From Branchiostoma floridae (Eukaryota; Chordata; Leptocardii; Amphioxiformes; Branchiostomatidae), in NCBI RefSeq assembly GCF_000003815.2, contig NC_049979.1, positions 15,288,688 to 15,352,687 of the forward strand: a DNA stretch of 64,000 nucleotides. Direction: 5' to 3'. The notes under the pieces are model-generated. The model was not told the DNA's origin and made no database searches. It was given only the letters and a program-made list of their open reading frames with translations. Of the stretch, positions 54,201 through 64,000 are shown piece after piece (the first letter of the stretch is position 1; each line of letters opens with the position of its first letter). The translations under genes were made by a program, and so were the position numbers.

Positions 54201-56500
54201 GAAAGAATATAAAGTTGCAGGGTGGGCCTCTTGATAGCCCCCTCGTTCTTTACTCGACCCCTTCACATCACATCACATCGCAGGAAGGGCCGCCGCGGCA
54301 ACTAGGAGTCGAGATCATAGTAGATCTGACCAGTCAGGAAACTACACAGACAAGAAAACAGTGACCCTCCCTCGTTTCACATTTGAGCCAAAAAAATCAG
54401 CTGGGAATGTCGTGATCAGATAAGCCAACCGTTTCGAGTAGAACGAAACAGTCGAAAAATAGTAAGACTCTATCCAGTAGTATCAATAGTAAATGACCAC
54501 TCCAGGGAAAATGACAGCAGTAGCCGTGTGGCAATCACAGACAAATATAGCCAAACCGCAAGCTAAGTTCCGAAGAGATATCAAGAATCCTGAAGCCCTT
54601 AGGTGTATGCAGGGAGAATTATTTTTTTTATAGTTTTTTGAGGTGTACTTGATGTAATTGTTAATTATTTTGTGAAAAGAAACTTTATTAGTTCATGTTA
54701 AATTCCACTACCTCAATGTCACTGTCAATTGGCAGATCAAACACCTTTTCTTCCCGCATATAGAAACTAGTGGACATCAAGTCCTCAATAGGAATGGAAA
54801 GTTGATTTTTATCTAAATTGCACATCACATGAAGTTTTTGTATGAGTGCACAACACACTAAACTGAAGCAGTGTATATGTATGGTAGAGACAACCTTGTA
54901 CTGCTCGATAAGGCTGCAATATTCTTTGTACTTGTAGCTCAGAAAATCAAGACTTTGTTAATGTTAATGCATAACGTTCCTAGGAGACTTGCTACGCAAC
55001 ATCCATGGATTCAAAGACAAAATGTCAATCAGCTGTGACCTCACTACATTTCATGAAATCAACAACAGGAAGAAATAAAAAAAAAACACACGAGTTGATA
55101 TTTCACACCCACCAGCCATTCGCCATAGTTAAATATACATGGAAGTAAACACACACAGTTATTTTGCGTATCGTGACGCTTGCGTGATATATATTTTCCA
55201 TTTATCGTGAGCCATTTTCGCCGGAGCCCTGAGAGTTATCTTGGGAGTGTGTAAAGTTTTCATTCCTTCGAAGACCACACCACACGGTTTTGGACAGGTT
55301 TCCATGTTGGTCATGTGTTTTTTTTAAACAAATAATTGGAAAACTTTTACACGGCAGATTCGAAAGTATACGCGCCATATTGTCTAAACATTTTTTTTTA
55401 CCAAAACATCAAGAATCTATAGCGAAATATGACAAAAGTTGAGATAAAATATGGAAAATATATCGATACTAGAGCACATTCATAACTGGTACAGGCTACG
55501 CTACCATTCCAAAGTGGAAATATTTGATAACTTGGTCCTTGTGATATTTCTAACACCGACAACCTGCTGCTTGGCTTTGGCTTTCTTCAATAACACAGAA
55601 GAGATAACATATATCAACATTACATTTGAGTCACTAAAAATGTCAACCTATTTGGAAAAAAAATGAAAATCGTGAAAGGACAAGGTGTTCGGAATTGTAT
55701 CAGTGTAACATTGCAAACCTGCCAGCTATTTAGACACCAAAAGTACCATTAATTCAGGACTTCTGTAAATACAAAATCAGCACAACTAATGCTTGCTACC
55801 ACTAAAGTTATGAAAGAAAACGTTTACTTCACAGCCACACAGAAGGATGTCAAATATACCCAGCACCTAAACTTAGAGTAGGGAGGGGCTTTGCGATTTG
55901 CACAGGCGCCATGTCGTCTTGGACATTCAATGGGACCCAAAGAAACTCACAAATGTACGGGTTTCATTGTGGTCTTCGTGTCTGCAAGATCTAACCAATA
56001 ACTACCTGCGCAAACTAGGCTGGAACACGATTGTGTGCATAGAACCATTGAGCCAGCCCTGACAGGACAGCCGAGTCTGAAGCCATGGCTGTGCCATATT
56101 TCGGTACTGTTGGAACACTGCCACAGTCGTAATCTCTGCCTGAAGCAAGCACACGAATATAAATCGCAGGTACGCCTGTCTGGAGCTGTGCTGTTTCGTC
56201 TGACCTTTGAACCAGTTATCATGGTAGAAATCATTTAGATTACTACATTAAAAACGAGTATCAATGCATTCCTATCGCAAAGATAGATCAGCGAAGTAAG
56301 ACACGATGAAACCATTCATTATTTTGCCTGAAAGTTTTAACGGCATATTCAAACTACGACATGTGTCACAGCAAAAGGCCAACAATTGCTTTGTTTCGAG
56401 AATGCAGGTTACGTGCTACAGTTCCAGCCAACTTCAGTGTCTCAAAACACTTATTAAGATATTTCACAAGTTTCAAATGGTGTTTATCGACAATGTTTGG
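51289..56500. other. Long stretch without a recognised gene
   Basis: AT-rich. A duplicated phrase ttggaaaccattgtagttgcaca occurs at 53050-53075 and 53093-53117, and an inverted pair gtgtaaaagta/tacttttacac at about 52847-52954. Two YY1-like aaaatggcg motifs lie near 54041-54070. Nothing else supportable. Confidence 0.35.
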
Positions 56501-56534
56501 GCTGTGGAAAGTCTACAGGAAAAAAAGATAATAA

Positions 56535-56720
56535 ACTTCGTCTAGTTCCAATCAGTTGGCAACTGGGAGACCCCCGTTCAAATCCTAGAGAGGAATCTCG
56601 GTTGGGGCTATATGCATCTTTCGGAAGGGATAAGAAAATGGGGGTCCCGTGTTCAAGAAGGGAAGGGTTAGCAACTCTTGCCTGTGAAAATATACCCTGA
56701 TACAGAAAGAGCAAGGAAAT
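56535..56720 (+). mobile_element. SINE-like fragment
   Basis: Contains a B-box-like cgttcaaatcc (about 56577) followed by ctttcggaagggataagaaaatgggggtcccgtg and a tail ataccctgatacagaaagagcaagg. The middle segment resembles a conserved SINE domain seen in many deuterostome SINEs (recalled, not searched). No clear A box, so probably 5' truncated or decayed. Confidence 0.45.
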
Positions 56721-59700
56721 TTGCTTATCTATGTGGCACTAGACACTACAATGTGTACAATAGCAACAACATATTGGATTCCAATCCGCTGTTAGTTATT
56801 ATTATGGAAGCTGATCTGTGTTAGTAGTAATTATGCTAAACTTTCCTCCAACCCTAAGGTGACCGAAAACAAGTTATCAAATGTCTTGAGTTTGTCTCGA
56901 CTAGCGCTTGACATAATTTTCTATAATAACCATTATCCGATGAGTGAAATGGTTAGTTTTACTGCACAGTGTATCTGTTGACTTGTACTTTCGTTTGCAA
57001 AATGAGGTGTACATGTACATTAATCCTGCTACTACTTTCTCATATGAAGCTGAAGTAAACAGATATATGGAAAAGGAAGTGGATAAGATTTAGATCAATT
57101 AAAAGATGTATGGGCTTAGTCTTCAGATGTTCAGAATCAAAGCAAGCACTTCCTGTGTATGTCCATTGCAAATTCTTCTCCAGACTTTCTAAAACTTTAA
57201 TTAGCTTAACATGCTCTTTAGTTTGTCGTTTTACTAGATACTCATGCAGAATGCGGTCCTGAAATTTTGCAACTATCTTGCTGGGATTTTACAACGTTTG
57301 GGCTTCTTGGTTTGGGGGCTAATAAAGTGTCTGGGAATCCGTCTCTCGGGATAATGCGACGTGTCTCATGCAGAAGTTGCGCCGCTTGACTCGGTGTCGG
57401 TGTTTATCAGTTCAGGTACCAACATGCGTACAGTCGTGTGTCATGGTGATTAATAGAAAGCTTGTAGGTACCAAAGCAACTTGGTCGCTGACTTGGTCCT
57501 TCCTTTCCGTACGTAGTTAGCTTTACTTGTGGTCATCCCCTTATTTTGCAGCGGCTTTTAATTCGTGCAATAAGTGTCCAGTCCCGTGTACATGGGGACG
57601 GATGGCCGTATTCTGCTTCAACATACAGCACTTCTTAGATCTCTTTTTGTGTTCAATAATTTTGCAAAAATATATTTTGTGGATTCGAAGAACATTGTAA
57701 TAGCTGTGTAAAAAGTACATTTACACATAGGAAAAACTGAATCAGCCGAATCCCTTCCCTGTATTTATTTCTTGTATGTATAGTTGCAGTAGACCCCACG
57801 AAAGTATATGTACTTTTGTTGTTTCAGTTAAGATTCTTCTGTATAAAGTTGTATGCTAATGTTTACATGGACCTTAAAATTACAAGGACCCAAAAACAAA
57901 TCTGACGGACTGAGAAGTTGTAAAAGATTTTGTCTGGCATGAATTGCAAACAAATAATCAATGTTGCAAGGTTCTGTCGATTTTTAGTTTCGTCCAATCA
58001 GCCAAAAAGTCTTACAGTGGTGTCTCTTGACATGTCAAGTTGTAGAATAATGTGAGTGGAAGGACAGAAAGATGTCACCTATTCTCTGTCTCACGTCTTC
58101 AGTGGCCAGTGGACTCAATTCACGAAATATAAACACCTAGAAAGGGGGAGGGCGGATCTTCTTAACTTTGTCAGCTGATAAGGACCTCAAGAAGCCCGAA
58201 ACGTAAAAGGTGCAGTAAGTTAGAATTAACTTCCTCGAAATAATTGTCGAATAATGTAACGTAATATTTGGGTCTAACTAATGCCTGAGATTATAGCTTA
58301 AACTTGAGACAAAGTTAGGCTAAAGCTGCGGGTGAATGTTTTGTTTTGAACGGTACATAGTTGTTCTAGACTAAAGACATGCATGTATTGTCTGCATATG
58401 CATGTTCACACATGGGTATAAAGGAAGACAAATAATAACAGAGGCCCTATAAGCTTAGAGTAACTGTCCGTAACTACCTGCTGATGTTTATCCCTTGATA
58501 AGGGCTATAATTAAGGACATTTTCGTTTGCGATATGTGTAGGAAAATGGTCATGGTAGTACAACACCTCTGGCACAGTCTTTGGGGATGACAGCTTCAGT
58601 TGGAAAAGTTTCTGTGTGTCGTGCTTATAGTGGGATATGTCGAAGATGGTTGGGAACTTTACTATTTTGTTTGGCGAGTGTACCAATCAACGATTACCTG
58701 TCAAGTAGAAGACAAGACATACTAGTAATTTGCTGCCCTTTTTCATACTATCGATTCAGATGCATTCAGATTGATCATATTCTCAAAGTAACTCAGAAAT
58801 CCTACATGAAGCACCATTCGTAGACTAACATTTCTTTCAGTGGCTTTTGCAAAGATTTTTGAGTTACACAGGATTGAGGCCCGACTGCAAAGAATGGAGT
58901 GAATTTTCTTGCAATTAAGTTACAAAATCGATATCACGAATTGTGACAGAAATGAATGGGAAAATCTTTCCTTCTACTTTCTCGAGTAATGCTCTCATTT
59001 GTCAGAAGTCTACATTCGTTTGTTTGATAATTGTAGTTCATGTCAAAGCTCTTTAAAACAATTTATTAATTGGCCATATCTCTTTCTCAACACTCTTTGA
59101 TATAAATTTATTTTTCATTTCTAGATCTATAGCCTAAGGGTAATAATAACCAATGGCACAGAGCACCGCATATCATATATTGGCTGTTGTCCGTTATACC
59201 TGACATACGAGTGTACTTTTAAATATGTTCCAATCAGGACATTTCATGTAAGCCAGAAATATTTTTTGTTACACAATCGTGTTTGTATATTTGCAATTTA
59301 TTGTATTATTAAGACAACTTTCAGAACTCTGTCTGCTATGTATGAACACATTTCGGTCCAGTGTTCCGCCATTTATGAATGCAGCGGATTAATCCTCATA
59401 GAGATTTAGATCTATATGCCGCAACTCAAAGCAGTATTCTACGTTTGTAGACGCAGAAGATACATTTATTCGGCGGGTGCCTTAAAGAGACAGAATGTTG
59501 TGTATGACCTAACAGTTTTTAGAATTGTCTACTATATTGACAGACGAGACAGGTACGTTTATAAGACAGCCATTTAGGTCTCCACAAGACTCCTTAAGTG
59601 GCTGAAAAAAATGGTACAAAATAACCAAATATAATAGTTTGCCACAGAAGGGTCAAGCTTACCCTAAGGCCTGCTATATTTCCCGACCAATTTTCTACTA

Positions 59701-60422
59701 CATGTATTTCAGTTCAGAAGTCTGGTGGAGTCGAGTAGTTAGGAGTATTAGGAAGCAGCCGTTCCGTGGCCAGACTTTACTGTGGGCCAGACGGCACAGG
59801 CCGACCCCAGGCGATTCATCAAGACAAAACTCGGTATGGTGAGACTGTCTCCAATACTGCACAATAGAAACTGATGTATGTTGTCGTTGGGAAGAATTTG
59901 GTGTCGGTAACCCTCAGCGGTTCTTGAGAAAAGCACAGTCAATGTCTGCCTAACGGTTGTTGGCTAGGAGCCAATCGTAAACAACGTCTGATGCCCGGTT
60001 ACATCTGGTGCATAGGGATGCCGGGATTGGCGAAATCCAACGGCTGGTTGGTCCGCGGCCCGGGAGAACAACATCCAAACAAGTGCATGATTTCAACAGC
60101 GTCGGGAAACGCCAGCTATCAGACACACAGACAAGGGACAGAGCTTTTTATCAGGTACGATAGGATAGTCTGAAGAAATAGCAGAGACATCACGTTGAAA
60201 TTCCAATCTAGTGGCAGTTAATTTAAAAATGGCAGACGGAGATTTGTCCGCGATCATCGTTCTTTATTCCTATGACGTGATACCCGAATATATTGTTCTT
60301 CTGCTTTGAGACAAAGCTTTTTGTACTGGTGCCGTGTGACTGTTGACTATCGTTGCATGGGGTCCTCGTCACATCGGCAATATACGGGCCTGATTAATCT
60401 GTTTACCGAACCGGTTGACAAG
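56721..60422. other. Long stretch without a recognised gene
   Basis: AT-rich sequence with scattered short open frames on both strands. No splice-bounded exon with protein-like composition and no repeat with defined ends. Confidence 0.35.
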
Positions 60423-60583
60423 ACTTGCACGTGGCTAACAGACCCCCTCCCCCATGTAGCGTCACCATGTAGCCCATCGCTACTACCTGAAACATTGACT
60501 TCTAGAGATGACTCGAAACTGAATTCTGGAGATCTGAACTCAAATATAGAGATTGACCTCATTAGCAGACTCTTCAACAATCT
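60423..60583 (+). CDS. Possible exon, very uncertain
   Basis: Open frame (LLPETLTSRDDSKLN... ending NIEIDLISRLFNN) that stops exactly at a GTAAGT donor at 60584. The acceptor is weak (gttgacaag) and the - strand is also open here, so orientation is not secure. No family recognised. Confidence 0.2.
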
Positions 60584-62985
60584 GTAAGTCTTTGTTAGGA
60601 AGATGAATTTATTTTGATTTTACTGTTGTTGTTTTTTAATTTACAATTCTAAGTTAGTTCTTTATTTGCACCGTGCTAGTAAATTTCACCATACGCCAGC
60701 TAATGACAAGAATTTTCTGATATTTTGCTTTTCTTTATACCATAACATCTACAAGTGAAAAATTGTTGTAGAATTTTAAATGGATCAATGCGTGTACTTT
60801 ATTTGGCAGCACTAACGCTAGTTGGAAGTAGGGTTGCAAATAAATGGTGCTTCATTTTAAAGATAACATACAATTCCGTGTTGTACCCTTATCGAAACCA
60901 TACCTGTACCAAGGAACAGCAGACAGACGTAATGATTTTGAAAAGATCTGTCTGATTGACTAGTCTGCACATGAATTGTATGACAGGTATTGCAGCCAGC
61001 ACACCTACACTCTACCGTTCGTGCCCGCAAAATGCTAATCGCAGAATCGGGGAGCGTTTAAGATCAAAGCGAGAAGAATTAATCTAAGATTCGGGAAGGC
61101 CCGACAGTCAATGCTCTGAGTGATTGAGAGTTCTCAGCGGTGCCTTAGCATCCAGACGCTAGCAGATCGATAATATGGGTGTGCAGTGGAGCGCCGCTCG
61201 ATGGACGCGGCGAAAATGGCATCCCCTAGAAAAATGGCGTCTAGACGAGTAGTTATTAGGGTGGGGCGCGGTGGCGCATTCCGCTAGCTCACCTGTGGGC
61301 TCACAGATTTCGCGAGATCTCCCACTGATCAATAACTCTTATTTTTCAAACAACTGCTGCATTTTAACTCTTCTGGAAATGATTTCAGAAAAACGACATT
61401 TCTAAGCTATCTAGTCTAGACGGTGGGGGTGGGGGGTGGGACGCGAAGAAGCAAGTATTATAGTACGGACGGGACGTGCACAAGTTGGAACGAGGACTTG
61501 TCGGTCTTGGTGGCAACTGCTAATTGATATGAGCCCTCCAATACATTTTCAGGTTGATTTTTTCCTGATATTCATTTCCTCTGTAATGTAGGTCGGCTCT
61601 TCATTACTCAAAATATAACAAGATGTACCAGTCCAATAAGGCAGAGGGTGCACTACTTATTAACTATCGTAGTATATAAGGGATCATCCTAACCCAGGGG
61701 GTCCTGCCAAATCCCCCCAAATGCTCCTTTGATCATCTCAGAGATCTGGATGGTACAAGGGACACCTCGAAACAATATGTGATAACGACATGATTGGGGA
61801 CACGCGACAAACAAAGGACACCCGCGGTGGAGTGGTCAACACGCTAATCCCCGGATAGCGCTAAACAAACTGACCACTTATCAATGACCACGCCCCACCC
61901 ATCTGGACCTTTTGATATCCACTGTGTGAGAAAACGACACTAAAATAATTAGGTAGGCCATGTTGGGTGGACCTAGTACGGTTCAGCACAGGGCTACAGT
62001 GGTTCAAAGTTCAAATTACATGTAGTATACCACGCTCTACAAACCTTTCATTAGCATATCCGTGCAGCTCACTCTAAAAGTTTCTTTGAGAAAAACAAAA
62101 TGCTTTCAAATTATGTCTTTCTTTTATGGGAAACTTTGAACCTTTTGATTAGAAATGGAATAACATTTCTTTGGTGCTGTCTTTCTTGTGTTGATCGTTT
62201 AGATTTGAAGTTTGTGGTTTAACGGAAAACCATTATGTCACTTCGCAACTATGCAAACTATTCGGCTGATTCAGATTACACGTAGTGTTATCACCAGCTT
62301 GTACCGGTGCTGGACATTTACAAGAGTACAAAATTGCACTTATTTTTGCTTTCTTCTCCCCCCTTTCCCCTCTCTCGATGATGTGCTGAAACATCCCGGA
62401 GTAACGTTAAATCGTTCGAAGTCTAACGTTACATTACAGGATCAGGTAGTCTCTATTTACTACTAATTGATGATCGTATTTACCGAAATAACTTACTTGA
62501 AAACAGGACATAATGTAACTGTAATATTACGTCTTTCTGTGTTTTATTTTCTTTCAGCTTTTGGATGATTGAATACTGTGTTTTATTCTGTTTCTGACCT
62601 TGTGTAGTGTAGTGTGAAGTCATGGTGTGAAGTGTTTCCAAGACCTTGCCTAGATAGAGAGCAAGTCGGAATACAAAAGAAGAGGATACGAAAATATAAC
62701 TATTCGTTGGCTTCATCCTAACAATAAATTTCTACATGTCTGACGACATCTAGACGTTAATGAACTTTAAAATCTTACACGTCCGGACCCCAGACAGCAC
62801 AGTTCACAGGTCCGGAACAGAACCATTCCCAGATTCTGGTCAGTCTCGCACTGCTGCAGACGACAGGTTCTGAGGCGGCGCGTGGTGCAGTATGTGTAGA
62901 TGTGGGGAGCATGCTGATTCTAAATTCGGTAAATCAATGTTTCTGGACCTTCGCCACCACGGCACTCGGTCGCAGTGCAGTTTTT
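60584..62985. other. Stretch without a recognised gene
   Basis: Includes a SINE-like piece at about 61258-61330 and YY1-like aaaatggc motifs at 61214-61240. The G-rich run at about 61423-61439 is low complexity. Nothing else supportable. Confidence 0.35.
61258..61330 (+). mobile_element. Possible tRNA-like SINE head fragment
   Basis: ggggcgcggtggcgcattccgctagctcacctgtgggctcacagatttcgcgagatctccc (shown here as a landmark in pieces: ggcgcggtggcgcattcc, gctagctcacctgtggg, gagatctccc) has a Pol III A-box-like tggcgcattccgc, but the B box is missing. It could instead be a decayed promoter, since a tcgcgaga motif is present. Confidence 0.3.
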
Positions 62986-63320
62986 ATTTCCTCCGCTTTT
63001 CAAGCTCTCCCGGCACGTTTTGCAATTTGAGGGCGCGCGCTCATGTTTGCTCCCTAAGCAGATGAGTGACAGTCAGGCTCGCGCCAGCCAATCAGAGCGC
63101 GCGACACGGGGAAGCCTCACCCACCTTCTCCTAATATGCCATCAGTAGGGAGAATTGACTGTCCGTCTGCGGCACAGTTGTCCTTTGCTCCAGTGACACT
63201 GTCGTTCCCATGACGTTATCCGCAACCGTCCGACTTTTCTTAATCCTCATATGTCTCTGCTCCGTTTGAAACAGAACGGTGGTGAGATCGCGGCCACGTT
63301 GGCTCGGAGAGAGGGAAAAT
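62985..63320 (+). promoter_or_regulatory. CpG-rich promoter-like region with CCAAT box
   Basis: GC/CpG-rich block (gagggcgcgcgctc, cagagcgcgcgacacgg) with AGCCAATCAG at 63086-63095. The ATG-bearing sequence downstream (63319 onward) stays CpG-rich. This looks like the 5' end of a gene whose body is outside the window. Direction is inferred from the CCAAT box and downstream ATGs. Confidence 0.5.
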
Positions 63321-63450
63321 GTCTGGGGCTGCCCGGAGCGGACACGCGCTTTCTCACGTGTGCGTCGGGTTCAACTGTCTCGTGAACCGGCTGGGAGCAC
63401 CAGGTCATCAACTGCTGACTGTGGTCTGGCTCAAACCAATGCTGGACACC
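63319..63450 (+). CDS. Possible first exon in the right-hand CpG island
   Basis: ATG in the context gaaaATGT opens MSGAARSGHALSHVC... and reaches a gtatgt donor at about 63451. A second frame is open over the same bases (63279-63461) and so is part of the opposite strand, so CpG composition alone could explain the openness. No family recognised. Confidence 0.2.
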
Positions 63451-63942
63451 GGTATGTGTAATATTTCGTACAAGATCATGTCAGCGACGTTACACGGCGA
63501 GGGAGAAACCGTCAGGAGAGACCGATAACTCGAAGAGAACCCGGACGAGGGGAGACTGCAGGAGAATAGTCATCACTTCTCCGCCATATAAGAGTACATG
63601 GCATTCTGCCAGCCGCGACCTGCCTGGGACGTGAAACGCATATGGGTGGGTTTACCACTATGTTATGGAAGGTACCAACTAAGATTGTAGCCGGCACGTC
63701 ACACCTTAACTTGCCCTTTGACGTGTACCCTCTTCTGGTGTCTAGATTGTTCCCGGGACGGCTTATATTGACATGCAAACCCAGCCGGTAGAGGACTTAC
63801 CCGTAACTAGACTTCCCGCCGATCGAATGTAACTTCCCTAATCTCCAGCGTTGGGCCGACGGACGGGACGTCTACCTGCCTGTACAAAAAGTTGGAGGGG
63901 TTGTCATATTCATGTTTCTGCGATCACGACGCGACGCACAGA

Positions 63943-64000
63943 ATGGCTCGTCTTTTTTGTCTAGAAGAAGGAGGAAGAAATGGCGAAGGTTTCTCTTGTG
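63943..64000 (+). CDS. Open frame running off the right edge
   Basis: ATG at 63943 (cagaATGG) gives MARLFCLEEGGRNGEGF... open to the window end. A second ATG at 63980 in strong Kozak context (gaagaaATGG) starts another frame, MAKVSLV. One of them may be the start of the next gene; the window ends before this can be tested. Confidence 0.2.
   Translation, partial: MARLFCLEEGGRNGEGFSC

Noticed and set aside
55947..56240. Possible Cys-rich or sushi-like exon on the minus strand
   Set aside because: All three minus frames are largely open between a possible acceptor and donor and none shows the full cysteine/tryptophan spacing of a sushi domain.
1..64000. CRISPR arrays, operons or prokaryotic genes
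   Set aside because: The repeats are tandem or inverted without unique spacers, and the genes are intron-containing metazoan genes.

Overview
This is a metazoan nuclear genome window: genes are split into small exons with GT/AG introns and long AT-rich non-coding stretches, many small transposable elements are present, and there are three scaffold gaps (12156-12255, 30923-31022, 25043-25178). An invertebrate chordate, most likely an amphioxus (Branchiostoma), fits best. The proteins are close to vertebrate ones but not vertebrate, the MITE load is high, and the ACATGTA-type oligonucleotide recurs often. That assignment is inference, not something the sequence proves.

Two protein-coding genes are secure, both on the + strand. 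The first, about 0.87-25 kb (3' UTR possibly to 28.9 kb), is Spred, the Sprouty-related EVH1-domain inhibitor of Ras/MAPK signalling. I assemble six coding exons in phase (871-896, 12440-12620, 13157-13325, 22866-22930, 23515-23715, 24230-24976), giving 462 residues. The tiny first exon lies 11.5 kb upstream of the second. The second gene, 31263-35617, is TOMM40, the beta-barrel pore of the mitochondrial outer-membrane import complex: seven exons, 337 residues, complete, with an ETS/CRE/YY1-type promoter just upstream. The two genes are neighbours in tandem and not functionally linked as far as I can see.

The introns and spacers carry a rich set of non-autonomous elements: a 630-bp element with GCGCGTGAAA-repeat termini (6155-6784); an almost pristine miniature LTR retrotransposon (TRIM-like, 8873-10622) with 200-bp LTRs, a tRNA-Leu-type primer site and a polypurine tract; a 357-bp MITE abutting the first of two essentially identical 481-bp MITEs (14856-17059); several smaller MITEs with clear target-site duplications (27210-27305, 30219-30389, 30632-30861); and SINE-like pieces. 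The most striking structure is a 1.9-kb foldback element (44541-46442) whose outer arms are 42-bp tandem repeats.

From 36.8 kb to the right end I find no protein I recognise. There are candidate exons with good splice signals and compatible phases (38624-38689, 41193-41229, 48825-48922, 49273-49302 on +; 51214-51288 on -, which would encode a GPI-signal-like hydrophobic tail). A CpG-rich promoter-like region at about 62.99-64 kb suggests another gene starts near the right edge. An exact 314-bp duplication flanking the gap at 25.04-25.18 kb is almost certainly an assembly artefact, not a duplicated exon.
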